From: Phoronis australis
Lineage: Eukaryota; Phoronida; Phoronidae
Assembly (NCBI GenBank): GCA_002633005.1
Contig: NMRA01000143.1
Location: 5,402-67,401 of the forward strand
DNA length: 62,000 bases
Direction: 5' to 3'
Shown here one piece after another: positions 1-11,174 of this stretch. A program made the translations under genes and the position numbers. Position 1 is the stretch's first letter, and each line of letters opens with the position of its first letter. The notes under the pieces are model-generated. The model saw only the letters and a list, made by a program, of their open reading frames with translations, made no database searches and was not told the DNA's origin.

Positions 1-1037
1 CAACACAAGTTTCTTGATGAGTTCTGACAAAATTTGGCAAATAGGATTCTGTTAAAGAGGAGACTACACGTTGCCATTAGCAGATCTAGCCAACATTTTC
101 TGTGACTCCTACTTCTAATTGTTGAATTTACTTTTGCGTCAATTTTTAGCGTGTACCTCTCTATCTGCTAAAGGATCATTATAAAATTTTACACAAGTGA
201 TCCTATTGTACGAACTTTGAAATCTGTGCATATGCAAACAACGACATATTAATCGACGTTTCGGTTTACTGTCACTAAACCATTCTCAAGACAAATGTTC
301 ACGATATTCCAGTCAGGTAACACAGGTGGAGAACAGTCTGCACATTCTGGCGTAGATTTGCAGGAGAGTTCAACTACTGTTGGGTACCTTACTGACAAAT
401 TGTTTTTTATGAAATTTGGTATATGTGTTCCAGTTGAAGAAAGTATGCCTCACCTTGCTTTTGGGACGAACCCATCAACTATGGCGTCCCCTAGTGGCAA
501 TTTAGGTTTTCTTTGAACATCTTCACGAAATAGGCAAAACAAGTTTCTATCAAGGATACGATAGCACTTGCCTAATTTCAGACCGAGTTGATTTATATTG
601 CGACCCCAGTGGCCTCTTTATTTTACAAATTACACGATACTAATAAACACCCCCACATGCATACTGTTTGTAGTGGTGTTGTGGAGCCCTGTGTTGCTCT
701 TGTTTCAAATAGCTTACCGCAGAATTTATGTGACGTCGTGGCTATTACGGACTACCATACCTTTTAGTTTCAAGACCTGTTTTGAGCAGTAGTATTAGTC
801 TATATATAAATGCCCTTATAACCTTTACAAGAAAATAAAAAGGCAACAATAATGCATTAATTCGTTGATAAAAACTTAACGAGACACAGTTAACAAAAAT
901 TCCATGTTTTAAAATGTATTTTCCTTTATATTCGCCATTATAGAACACAGGAAGAGTTTCGTCAGTCGAAAGATATTATGCTCTTGTGATGGTACACATC
1001 GGCTGTTATAAGATCAAAATTTTAATGTTCACAACAG
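1..1037. other. No gene recognised; upstream of SLC6 exon
   Basis: Short open frames only, none recognisable. At about 253-292 the minus strand reads a 6-bp stem (GGTTTA/TAAACC) followed directly by CCGAAACGTCG. This hairpin plus GAAACGTCG layout resembles tails of Penelope-like and related retroelements, but the flanking core does not match a hammerhead ribozyme, so I only note it. Confidence 0.4.
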
Positions 1038-1221
1038 GTGGAACCCGTTCTTGCTGACAATGCAGAATTGGATGACTACGAAACAGATTTCTCCAAGGAC
1101 GAGAACGCCCAGAGAGGCAACTGGTCAGGACGACTGGACTTTCTGCTCTCTTGTCTTGTGTCCACCGGAGGACTCGGAAACATATGGAGATTCCCTTACC
1201 TGTGTTACAAGAATGGAGGCG
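1038..1221 (+). CDS. SLC6 neurotransmitter transporter, TM1 exon (partial gene)
   Basis: An exon of a sodium- and chloride-dependent solute carrier family 6 symporter of the plasma membrane. It follows an AG at 1036-1037 and ends with a GT donor at 1222. The peptide runs from an acidic cytosolic N-terminus (about 24 residues) through [19 protein letters not shown] into the family signature [16 protein letters not shown], the unwound TM1 segment that lines the substrate and sodium site. The donor is in phase 1 and matches the next exon exactly (GGC G / GC GCC), so both exons belong to one gene. The substrate cannot be told from this piece. The initiating ATG must lie on an earlier exon outside what I can identify. 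Confidence 0.9.
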
Positions 1222-1814
1222 GTAGGTACGGCCACCAGGTGGCTCTTGTGCATTGCAGTCGAACTAACAGTAACAGAACACCAACTGTATTGTATTGAGA
1301 ATTGTGTTGTTAATCTACCAACACTCCGATGGAAAAGAATTCAATTTTTAACTCTTTGGTAAACTTAGTCGTCTGTCCAATGTGGCTAAAATGTTTCTCA
1401 ATGTTTAATTTTAATTCTCCTGTGTACAACTGACGATAGAAACCAAAATTCGAATTCTGGTGAAAAGATAGTTGTATTAGCGTAAGAGTAATTTTTAGTG
1501 CTGAATGAATTTCTTATGCAGGTTACTTTTATTGTGAAAATGACTGAAACCAGTGCATTTATTTATTAAGTATAGCTCTTGTGTTTGTATCCATTTTAAA
1601 ACTATATTGAACGCTGCTTCAGCTGGTCAAGACAAAATACGAGCAAAGGAGTTACGCCGTATTACTTAAACAGAGCTCAACATACCTTAAAAATCTGTCC
1701 TGCAACACTACCTTGAATTTGAAGTGTGTGAGCCTTTGGAGATTTTCAACTTAATCAAACACTGCAAATTGTACTCGCTGCTATTAATTATGCATTCTTT
1801 CTCTGTCTTTGTAG
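1222..1814 (+). other. SLC6 intron
   Basis: An AT-rich spacer of 593 bases between the two matching SLC6 exons, with a GT donor and a TTTGTAG acceptor. I see no other feature in it. Confidence 0.8.
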
Positions 1815-1946
1815 GCGCCTTCTTCATTCCCTACTGTATCATGTTGTTCTTTGTCGGCATACCCATCTTCTTCTTGGAGCTGTCTCTTGGCCAGTTCAGC
1901 AGTTCGGGGCCCCTCACCTGTTGGAAATTTGCCCCTGCATTCACCG
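1815..1946 (+). CDS. SLC6 neurotransmitter transporter, TM2 exon
   Basis: This continues the preceding SLC6 exon in phase: [20 protein letters not shown] (TM2), then [20 protein letters not shown], a well-conserved family block (usual form LELALGQF-S-GP---WK--P). It ends at ACC G with a GTGAGG donor, phase 1, which is the usual place before the G-IGYG block of TM3. No TM3 exon follows in the next 4.5 kb, which instead hold LINE fragments and then UPF1 exons. The gene is therefore either interrupted, has a very long intron, or is affected by misassembly. Confidence 0.9.
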
Positions 1947-2171
1947 GTGAGGACAGCCAGTGTGGTGGTAGACATTCAATCAACTAGGCGCTTTTCGTCG
2001 CATTTTTCACAGCCTTTCGCCCCATTCTGTCGATCTTCATATAATGGAGTTGATCATTCAGATTCTTCAGTAAAAACCAAAGCGTGACGCCAACGAAAAG
2101 TATCGAGTTGTTTTTCAGATAATGATTGTTTTCGTATGGTACAGGGACGTTACTAAAATTGAAAGAGGGTA
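1947..2171. other. Intron-like spacer, nothing recognised
   Basis: Sequence between the SLC6 donor and the LINE fragment; no coding or repeat signal that I can name. Confidence 0.4.
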
Positions 2172-3412
2172 TTACTTAGTAACGTACTCCTCTTGTCTTT
2201 TTTTTAGGTCACCCATGACCACAAAATGACAATCACAAAACTTCTGAGACAAATTCAACAACTCTTGGCCAAGCAGGGTTACCCCATTTTTCTCTGCGGA
2301 GTTTTCATACACTGGCGATCCTTCTGGGGCTACATAAATAAAACAAATAAAAACATCGTTGTCCGTCTTAAACAACCTTTTGTCGCCCTTTATGACTACA
2401 CGGTGAATGTGATCAACCTTCAAACTTCTAAAATATTTTCCTAATTCATGTTTGATAAATACACTCACTCCTCCGGAGTTTCTTCCAAATTTTCTTCTCT
2501 TTNTGCGGAGTTTTCATACACTGGCGACCCTTCTGGGGCTACATAAATAAAACAAATAATAACATCGTTGTCCGTCTTAACCAACCTTTTGTCGCCCTTT
2601 ATGACTACACCGTGAATATGATCGACCTTCAAAAGTCTAAAATATTTTCCTAATTCATGTTTGATAAATACACTTACTCCTCCGGAGTTTCTTCCAAATT
2701 TTCTTCTCTTTATGTTTTGCACATCGAAATTTACATAGCCTGGTACACTAAACTGGTTTGGATTATTTGCCCATGTTTCACTGACTGCTACTACATGATA
2801 CCTAGATATAAAGTCAATAACCTCAGATTGTCCAATCTTTTTGGCGAGACCATGTGCATAAGTTTTCCTATCGTGAATGAGTTTGTCATACCGTATGCTT
2901 GCATTTTCCATGTCGTTTTCCTTCGAGAATTTATACAGTTCCTTTCTGGCATTGCGCACTCTAACTGAAAAATCTCCGGTAATGTGGATGGCTGGGTTTT
3001 GTAGGTTTTTGCGTTTCTTCAAAATGTAGGTCTTGTCTTTAGAAGACACCTTAGCAATGATCGGACGGGTCTTTCCACTTATTTTCTTTCCCAGTCTGTG
3101 TGCCCTCTCGACGTGGATATCGATACCTAAATGATCTTTGGCAAGATTTACTACGAGAGCTTCAGACATTTCCCACGATTCATTGTTTTCTTCTTTCAAG
3201 CCATGGACGATTACATTATCACGCCTAGACCGATTTTCTAGGTCATCAATTTTCGCGGTCAGATCTTTAATAAACGTTGTCAATTTTTCGTTCTCTCTTT
3301 TCGTGTCTTCATATTCTGTTCTGAGTTTGTTGAATTCTTTTTCCATATTATCGAATCGCTTGTTTAATGAGTCCAAAAGATCTTTGTTTGAGATATCTTG
3401 ATTGGGGCTCAT
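2172..3412 (-). mobile_element. LINE fragment: ORF1-like protein fused to truncated endonuclease
   Basis: On the minus strand a frame begins at ATG 3412 with a coiled coil (about residues 8-60), then ENRSRRDNVIVHGLKEE and an RNA-binding-like region, as in L1-type ORF1 proteins. At about residue 200 it passes without a stop into an apurinic-type endonuclease (VSETWANNPNQFSVPGY, then GRNSGGVSVFIKHE). The endonuclease lacks its first strands, and its later GDLNAR-like motif is cut short at GDLKKRQ near 2215. No reverse transcriptase is attached. The element looks internally deleted between ORF1 and ORF2. A single N at 2503 separates two nearly identical copies (2296-2502 and 2504-2709), an assembly overlap, so the true element is shorter than it appears. 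Confidence 0.8.
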
Positions 3413-3955
3413 AAAATCAGCAATAGAGCTGCGGCTGTTGGCATTGTAATGGCGGATTACGTAACAACAATGGAGAGAGGAGGGATAGGCGTCGTAGCAA
3501 ATACACTTTTGTCCTGTAGACTATGGGCTGACCATAAATTTTACATTTGTGATCATTCCTCTGTCTCTATGTCTTAATACAGCAACGCACAAATTCCTGA
3601 GGCTTGGTTGTCCGTAAATTCCGAGGTATCTGATATTATATTATGAGGAGCACAATCACTGAGTCGACATGCCTATGCAGCAGCGCCCTCTCATCAAATA
3701 CATAAATTAAAAAACTGATGTTAAGATTACAATGACATATGATTACGAAAGTAAATAAATCATTTTCATACACACAAAGAGATTTAATATTATAAAGAAA
3801 TTTTGATACTATTTCGAATAAAACCTTATTTTCATTTGAGTTGAGTTCTTGACTTCCATATAGCAAAAATTAATTTTGTTGTACACTTACGGAATTTCAG
3901 AATATTTTTTATAAATATCTGGGTATTGTTCGAGTGTCTGGAAAAGCTGTACCCA
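3413..3955. other. AT-rich spacer between LINE fragments
   Basis: No gene or RNA recognised. It separates two minus-strand LINE pieces whose order (RT C-terminus upstream of ORF1) shows they are not one contiguous element. Confidence 0.4.
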
Positions 3956-4591
3956 CTACTCCTTGCATACCTCACAAGCAAAGAAAACATGAGGATATAT
4001 CTGTATACCTCCACAGCAACACAGAGGCGAAATATTATTAAAATTATGTCTAAATTTCTCGTTGTTTAGGAATAGACCGCATCTTGATCTGTATAGGATT
4101 ATTTCGTGGTTGCGAGGAAGTTGGAACGATGTCAATGGGACTGGCAACTCTTGAATAGTAGTATGCATTTTAAAGTTATTTTTTAGAGTGACGATTGGAG
4201 TGCTTTCTTGTATTTTGCATGGTAAGGAATTCCAGTTGTCAGTACAAGTTAATATGGTAGATTTCCTGAAGGCTTGGCTGAGGGAAGATGGAATAGTGTG
4301 CATATTACTTTGCCGCAGTTCTGGTCTCGTGTTAGGTCTTTTGTAGGAGTCAAAGAGGATTTTGTTTGAGTAATTGTTTATGTTGATTAAGATTTTGAAT
4401 GTATACATGGACAATTGGAGTTTACGACGGGTTGCTAGTTTGCTCCAGTTGAGACTGTTTAGGACCTTGATTGTGTTGGATCCTTTGTATGCGTAATGCT
4501 CACCCATTTGACCAACGATGCCTGTGCAACGACTGAAGGCTAAACATAAATCAAAACTTAAATCACTTACCCAATCACGCCTTGTTTGCAC
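3956..4591 (-). mobile_element. LINE ORF2 C-terminal fragment
   Basis: The frame encodes the region downstream of the reverse-transcriptase core of a non-LTR retrotransposon: LNSLNWSKLATRRKLQLSMY, a conserved NWNSLPCKIQ segment (compare W--LP--I), then RSRCGLFLNNEKF and a terminal cysteine/histidine cluster (CCCGG...HVFFACEVC), the zinc-knuckle-like tail typical of many invertebrate LINEs. It is 5'-truncated. Sequence just upstream on the minus strand (4610-4760) resembles the repeat at 56.3-56.5 kb. Confidence 0.7.
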
Positions 4592-6560
4592 GGGTTAATG
4601 TCCTCACTTTTCGAGATGGTTCTACAAAGTGACTGACTTCGACTTGTGTTGTTACAACAAAAATACAGATGCCGATTTTCTTACCGATACTAACCAATCC
4701 TTTAGAAGTGGGTGAACAAACAAGATCACGTGACCAAGTAGACAACAAAAGAACGCTCCATTTCCTCGAAAAAGCTTTTCGTTGAAAACACCTTACGCAA
4801 ACAATCTAGAAGAAAAATAAAATCAGAACAACTCAACGAACAGTCTTTAACTTGAGGCAATATATTGAAAGTAAATGTTGCACTTCGTCTGGTAATAGGA
4901 TTGGGTTGAACACTGCATGCTCATTGGTTCATATGCTTTTGAACGAGAAAAGCCAAATTTTTTTTAGCCCTGACTTACTCTTGATGCACAGTCATGATGG
5001 CTGCAGTTTGCGTTGGATCCCTGTCGCCTGCTGTCTGAGAAACCGGGTGCGATTTCATGTGACTGTCAAACGGATCAAAATTGCCCAAAAGACAGCAGGT
5101 AAGAGCGGAACCATGATCACATTTTTAGAATTTCGAGAGAACTGGCGTTCTGAATCTGTAGACATATTTTTTCTAATACTTGCAGGGAAGCGATAATTTT
5201 GGGAAGAAAAACGTCAAATTTGTGGTTTTTAGATTCTATGTTTCTATGCAAGAATTTTTTTCGCTGTGACTTAACCGGTTAACAACTCTTTACCATAATT
5301 AAATTTCAGTCATCATGAGTGGTGCTTTTGAGTTGGGATTGCTACGAAACCATTTGTTTTTTTCAGATTCTTGATAAGGACGTGTGCAAAGGACTCATCT
5401 CCACTTAGATGTGCGACGGCAGCCAAAATCCTGTAACAACTGTAGTGTACCCCCATAGTGGGACCTTCAATTGTGTTTTATTACTGTAGGATAATATTTA
5501 GTCTAGCCTGTACAGTATTGACACGAAAGGAGTTCATATATTCATCAATGGTCAAAAAAACCCGCTGTTTTCAATAAAGCTTTTTATGATTGATTCAATA
5601 GAACTCGTTGATCTAAAGACGTCTGAAACGATTTCTCTTACCGTTCACTCTAGCACTAACATATAGGCCTACAATGAACACTGAATATGGTTGTATTCTG
5701 AAAGAAAGAAGTATCGCTTGAGTTCATGAAACTGGACTCCTTCAATTTCAGTCAGTAAAAAAGTTCCGCTTCAAACCATTCACCTTCATCAAATCGTTGA
5801 ACTATTTTGTAGATTTTGGGGGTCGGTTTCAGGGAACTGACTTTTAGACAAAAATGTGGTCTTACACTATAACATTGCCGAAAACAGGTTCAGCCAAGTA
5901 ATTATGAATACATCACTGTCTAGAGTGAATAAGTTACAGAAAATTTCCCAGTAACTAGCGCTTACGTGAATGTTGGCAACACGTACACTCTTTCACAGGG
6001 CTACAAAAGGTAGCATTTTGGAATAATGTCTCATTGGTTGAAGTAATGAAACCGACGTAATAACATGAGTCAGTTTGATTGGTTGAAATCTGGGAAACGA
6101 ATTTCAGTTTACTGTTACGTAGTATGGCGACCACCTTTGACTTGAATAGTTGCGATTTATTAAAATGGGCAGTGATCGAAGTAAACAAAATCAAGGAAAC
6201 CCAGATCCAGTAACAAGTACAGTGTATAGAAGACGTGTGCACGTGTTGGCGATGTGATCGCTAAACTTCCAACCAAGACATGCGCATTGATGTCCACACA
6301 CGGAATTCCGTGTGTCGTTCATCATGTTTCCACGGGCCAGTTTTTAGTATAGGTGTCGCTGTGTCAGAGGGTAGGCAACACGTAACCTCTCAAATGATTG
6401 ACTACATGATACAACAGTCCTCATCAGAGTGCCTGTATTAATTTCATCATGTGCATTGTAAATGGGCGGTAGACACCTCGTTAAAAGTAATACAGTTCTC
6501 ATTTCAAAAATATATGAATATGACCCCCAGCGTATCTTTGGCTATTCTATGTTTGCACTA
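4592..6560. other. Intergenic, with a diverged copy of the 56 kb/61 kb repeat at about 4620-4760
   Basis: About 4620-4760 shares ordered blocks with 56.35-56.5 kb: GTGACTGACT, an ACAGATGCCGATTTTCTT block and TCACGTGAC. The remainder (4760-6560) shows only short open frames. The frame at 5955-6242 (minus) is cysteine-rich at its end but unlike any family I know. No upstream UPF1 exon (CH domain or helicase motifs I-III) could be found here. Confidence 0.45.
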
Positions 6561-6743
6561 TTTCCCGGTTGACACCGCCATGCGCTCAACTCAACTCGCC
6601 GGCCTCTCCTAGTCGCTCTCTGAGAGGCTCGTCGTTCTGGGCAACCGGCCCATCCGTCTGCCGGCGCAGTATCGCATGCACCCGGCACGAGTTCCCGTCT
6701 AACATCTTCTACGAGGGCTCGCTGCAGAACGGTGTCACTGCCG
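6560..6743 (+). pseudogene. UPF1: UPF1 exon, helicase RecA2 start, damaged
   Basis: This matches the UPF1 region from AGLSQSLFERLVVLG to FPSNIFYEGSLQNGVTA. What is seen: AGLS, then TAG at 6610-6612 where a glutamine codon is expected, then SLSERLVVLGNRPIRLPAQY and RMHPA. Next comes a loss of about five bases near 6688 (the conserved LS before EF is missing), and EFPSNIFYEGSLQNGVTA in a shifted frame. The donor CCG|GTGAGT at 6743/6744 is good. The 5' boundary is unclear because the sequence before AGLS no longer resembles GPVVMCKKAA. Two disruptions in an otherwise near-invariant protein mean either a decayed copy or poor sequence; I favour a decayed copy given similar damage in the next two exons. 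Confidence 0.7.
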
Positions 6744-7127
6744 GTGAGTCTATTTCCGATGTGCAGTCGTTGTTTGGAATTTTCCTGAATGTATACTTTC
6801 ATTCAGCTATTAACAGTAAAGATTCTTCTGTGTGGCATACAATTTGGCGGGCAAGTAAAATTTCGTTTTGTTAGACTTTCAAACAAAAATAACTACACAC
6901 CATGGTTTTTGTGGTTGTGTCATTTGCTACACTGCCCACATTTCAGTCGAAGGAATCAATCACTGTCGCTGCTATTTCTATTGTTTTACCAACATCCATC
7001 TGTTGCCTTGCTCCGTTCATGTCTCACCCACTGCTTTAAGTCATATCCTCTCTAGCAGCAGTTGTGCACGCCTCTCCCTTCACGCTCCTCCCTATTTCTC
7101 TCATCACTGTCAATCGCGCTCTCCAAG

Positions 7128-7359
7128 CCGACAAGCCGATGTTCTTTTACGCCAGCTCTGGCCAAGAGGAGATCGCCAGCTCGGGTAAGTCTTACCTCAA
7201 CCGGACAGAGGCGGCCACGGTGGTGAAGATCGCCACGCGTTTCCTGAAGGCGGCGTGAAGCCAGAGCAGATCGGTGTCATCACGCCGTATGAGGGCCAGC
7301 GTGCCTACCTGGTCCAGTATATGCAGTTTAGTCGGACATTCAACGCCAAGCTCTACCAG
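7128..7359 (+). pseudogene. UPF1: UPF1 exon with -1 frameshift and internal donor-like site
   Basis: The peptide [20 protein letters not shown], then SYLNRTEA, and after a frameshift [19 protein letters not shown], is unmistakably UPF1 RecA2. One G is missing near 7252 (AAGGCGGCGTG where GCGGGCGTG is expected), so the frame meets TGA and resumes one base over. The acceptor is uncertain: CCAAG|CC at 7127/7128 joins the previous exon in phase but skips the expected DRVKKG-DF-WPQ stretch of about 13 residues. A change to GGTAAGTCT at 7184-7192 makes a perfect 5' splice-site consensus inside the exon. The 3' donor CAG|GTGGGT at 7360 is intact, phase 0. Confidence 0.75.
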
Positions 7360-7839
7360 GTGGGTACATGCCTACCTTTCCAAATGAAAGCATATTAAGT
7401 TACTGAAGAAACAAGTTTAAGGAGATCTTTTGAAATTGCCCTTGTCGTTGTTTTTGTATGTAACTGTATTGGCTGAGCCTGGATGACCATGAGACTGTGG
7501 ATAAATGTTTTTTTTAGAATTTATTATCATTTATTAAACAGTACAAAAACAAACAAACAAACAAATAAGTACATCCATTCATTCACGCATGCACACCTCA
7601 GGAAAGACCATTCTCGTATCTCGTTTAAAGTAAATAACTTCTACACGTAGTTAACGTGAACAATGAAATTTTCCCATTTCGCAGAGAAGCTGTCATATAA
7701 AAAAGTTTTTGTATGCAATTAATTTTCAGCATTGTAGTACTCATAAGTATATGTTATAAACCTGTGAAAATTAGGTATATTTTTGTGAAATCTCTCCTTG
7801 TAAATTTACATGTACTGTTTGGCTATTAGAAGCAAAATG

Positions 7840-9840
7840 TTAAAAAGAAAATCATGCGTCTCGTAAAGTCCAAGAATAACTCGATCGTAAGAGATACTGT
7901 TGGGAAGCTGAATGCGACACTTTTGCATTAGCTGTCCGAATTCCTTCCAGAAATCTTGTGCAATGCGACATTCCCAAAAAGGTGTGACAGCGTCTCTGGA
8001 GCTTTATTACAAAAGAACATAAATTAGAATCCCGAACATGGATTTTGACTGAAAAGGTGTTTGTTGCAATAATCCTGCGTAGTATTCTAAATTGGAGCCA
8101 CCTAATGTTGGGATCTTTTGTAATTTCATAAGGCAATGCGTATATTTTCTTCCCGTCTAAACTATCTCCTAACTCTATGTCCCATTTACACTCTGACTTA
8201 GGAGGTTTCTTAACGTCATTTAAGACTGAACAAATATGTCAACAACTCTTCAAATCTTTCCGTAAGTGAGTGATTGCTAAAGTCGTGCAAGGAGCGTAGA
8301 CATTAACACATTTAAATTTACTTTGAAATAGACTTTTTGAAACCTTCTTAGAACGGAAACAACAACATTATATTCTACAAAGTTGGTTTTTACATCGAAC
8401 TTATTTTTCATATGGTTCAAACTAACGAAATCACCGCCAGAGTTATACATATCTCTTATACTAATAAATCTTAAGCCTTTTACAAACCAAGGCTTATTAA
8501 AAACACTTGTGCCTCCGATCGCCAAGTTACTCTTAAACCACAAAGGTTGATTCAAAAAGTCCTCCTTACTTGCAACAATTATTTTCTTGTAGAAAGATGT
8601 CATACTTCCAAATACTTCGAGCCAGTAAAAATTACCAATAAGAGCTAACTTCGACTTAATAAAGTCATCTCCAAATGAAGCAAAAGTCTTTAAGAACGGG
8701 TGCAGTGAGTACAGTAATTCACCACTTTTAGACGCAAGGCTTTCAAGATATCTACGGGCCATAACGAGTTTTGAAGCTTTGCTGAAAGTATGCATATTAA
8801 TCATTTGAAGTCCTCCCTTGATCAAGTCCTAAACAGGCCGTGGTTTGTTTAATTTTATCATGACGAGTCTGCCACACAAATCTAAAAAAGGCGTATTCAA
8901 TTCATCCAAGACTTTTACTGGTGGATTTGGTAAACTTGACAACAAAAAATTAAGTTTAGAAATAGCTAATGTCTTAATTACCGTTACTCTACCAAACGGG
9001 GTTAAAATTCGTCGACTCCAACTTTTCATAAACGCTTAATCTCAGTTATTCTTGCAGTGAAGTTCTTATGCGTCATACTTACCAATTGAGTGTCAAAATA
9101 CACTCCGAAAAATCTAGAAGATTTTTGTCCAAGACAGACTTTCTTTGTAGGAATCACGTCATCACTACCAGTTTTACTTTCAAACCATATGGCTTTTGTT
9201 TTATCCACATTCACTTGGAGACCGGCGACACTAGCAAACAAATGAAGTACATTCAATGTGCTAGTCAATGACAAATTCGACCCATCCAACGTAATTGAAG
9301 TGTCGTCCGCATATTGTGAAATCAAATATTCCTTATTTCCTGCAGCTACACCAGCAATATTTTTATTATTCTTAATTAAATACACCAAAATCTCCGCGCA
9401 CAATATGAAAATGTAGGGAGACAAAGGGTCACCTTGTCTGCAGCCACGCGAAATATTGAACCAGGAAGATGGGTAACCATTTACGACAACACAGGACTTA
9501 ATATTACTGTAAAAGACTTTCACCCACCTTCTCATAGACCAACCAAAATTAAGGAAAGATAAAGTGTTTTTGAATAAAATTCCACGACAATGAATCAAAT
9601 GCTTTCTCAAAATCAGTCAGTAAAAGCAATCCAGGTTTGTTAGCTGCCTGGGCATAAAACATTAAATCATATAGCACGCGTATATTTTCGTTCTTATTTC
9701 TTCCTGAAACGAAACCTGTCTGGTCCTTACTGATTAGTTTTCCGAAAACGGGTTTCAACCGTTCAGCCACAACCGAAGAAGCCAATTTATATGACACATT
9801 GAGTAAGGATATGGGTCTCCAGTTTTACTTTTATCTGCTC
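7840..9840 (-). mobile_element. LINE (L1/Tx1-like) reverse transcriptase, degenerate, in UPF1 intron
   Basis: Read on the minus strand from about 9840 down, the order is that of LINE ORF2: LLNVSYKLAS, KDQTGFVSGRN, motif A LLLLTDFEKAFDSLSW, motif B GCRQGDPLSPYIFILCAEIL, motif C QYADDTSI, then GLQVNVDKTKAIWF, thumb-like FGRVTVIKTLAISKLNFL, and the distal region PLWFKSNLAIGGTSVF...RWLQFRILRRIIATNTF. Several frame changes and stops (near 9610, 9030, 8826 and 8000) make it non-coding now. The catalytic ADD is retained. The 5' part (ORF1 and endonuclease) is absent, as in usual 5' truncation. It lies antisense in the intron between two UPF1 exons. The cysteine tail is frame-shifted; a related tail occurs at 33.3-33.6 kb. 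Confidence 0.85.
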
Positions 9841-10292
9841 ACTTAGGGATGCAGGTAATCACTCCCTCTTGAATGGATAAATGTTATACAAATGACATGA
9901 GAGATGACTGGATCTGATCGTTTTGTGCATGCGTATGTATGTGTATGTGTGAAATAATAAATTAGGAAGAAACCCTCCATGGTAGTTTTGATGCAGTCGA
10001 CACTATGGACAGAGGAGCAAATGGGATGGCTGCATCTATAACTTCACTCTGATGATCAGTCAGTTTAGTGTAACTTTTTTGCTGAATGTTCTCTGGTGAC
10101 TGCATTGTGTTTTACATCTCATTTCATTCACTAGGTGTCAGTAGCGTAACAAATACGGTTTAATTCTGAGAGCCATAACTTATGAGTTTGTAGACAAATC
10201 ACCAGTGGTACGTCGCATGTTTGTGTCTGCAGCCAGATAAATTCGTGATCTTGTGGCTGTGTCTGCAATGTCATTTCTTCTGTATGCCACAG
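9841..10292 (+). other. UPF1 intron remainder
   Basis: Between the LINE and the next UPF1 exon; ends in a CTGTATGCCACAG acceptor at 10292. Nothing else recognised. Confidence 0.5.
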
Positions 10293-10438
10293 GACATAGA
10301 GGTCGCCAGCTTTGACGCGTTCCAGGGCCGTGAGAAAGACTACATCATCTTACCATGCGTCCGCGCTAACGCCGAACACCAGCGGATTGGATTCCTCAAC
10401 GACCCTCGCCGTCTCAACGTTGCTCTTACCAGAGCTAA
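10293..10438 (+). CDS. UPF1: UPF1 exon, helicase motifs V-VI, with unusual substitutions
   Basis: [49 protein letters not shown]: superfamily 1 helicase motifs V (DAFQGREKD) and VI (VALTRA), which bind ATP and RNA. Acceptor AG at 10291-10292 is phase 0; the donor AA|GTAAGG at 10439 is phase 2. The frame is open, but four changes fall in a stretch that is near-invariant in eukaryotic UPF1 as I know it: SVDAF to SFDAF, ILSC to ILPC, an inserted alanine in RANEHQ, and QGIGF to QRIGF. These argue for relaxed constraint or a paralogue. I call it coding with reservation. Confidence 0.75.
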
Positions 10439-10787
10439 GTAAGGATGGCATCTGTTTACTTCATTTGTTGTTCAAAAGTGCAGTCTCATTGTCAAGTTTG
10501 GTGTTTGAGAGGGACTTGTAGCTTTTCATAAATCAGCATTGTATAATTTCATACTGAGTGCTTGATGGTTGGAGTAATGGATTTCTTGATTAGAAATTGA
10601 ATTTACTGCACCTTATTTAAACAAATCAGTATGTTTTCTTTTTTGATTTCATTCAGCGGGATTAGGATTTACCATTTTGTGTAATGTCACTATGCAATGT
10701 TGCACCCCTCTATTACGGCTCACATCAGTGTTGCATCATGTCACAGCCTGTGCTTAGAAATCCCTACTGCCCATGAACAAGACTACT

Positions 10788-11174
10788 GCTGCCATCTGCT
10801 GTCTATTCCTTTAACTCCTGCCTCTCTCTGTCTTAAGTTTGGCATTATCATTGTTGGTAACCCCAAAGTGCTGTTCAAGGAGCCGCTGATAAACCACCTC
10901 CTGCCATCTGCTGTCTATTCCCTTACACCACCCCTTCTCTTTCTCTTTGTCTCAGGTTTGGTATCATCGTTAATAACCCCAAGGTGCTCTCCAAGCAGCC
11001 CCTGCTGCCATCTATTGTTTATTCCCTCAGCACCATTCCTTCCCTTCTTCTCTGTGCCAGGTTTGGTATCAACAGGCTTGGTAACCCCATGGTGGTGTGG
11101 AAGCAGCTCCTGTGCAATCACCTGCTGCCATCTATTGTCTATTCCTTTAACACCAACCCCTCTCTCTGTCCTAG
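10788..11174 (+). repeat. Tandem array of duplicated intron-end plus exon-start units (UPF1)
   Basis: Units of about 105-119 bases each hold an intron tail (starting CTGCCATCT.TTGTCTATTCC, then a pyrimidine tract and AG) followed by a copy of the first ~64 bases of the next UPF1 exon (GTTTGGTATCATCATCGTGG...). Exon-start copies begin at about 10837, 10956 and 11061, and the authentic exon at 11175. Copies 2 and 3 keep an AG|G acceptor. Distances 10956-11061 (105) and 11061-11175 (114) are both multiples of three, and the frame of the authentic exon is open back through both copies. The copies are diverged (for example TGGTGTGG in copy 3), so the array is not recent. Confidence 0.85.

Noticed and set aside
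253-292. Hammerhead ribozyme of a Penelope-like element (minus strand)
   Set aside because: The stem and GAAACGTCG are present, but the CTGATGA core is not.
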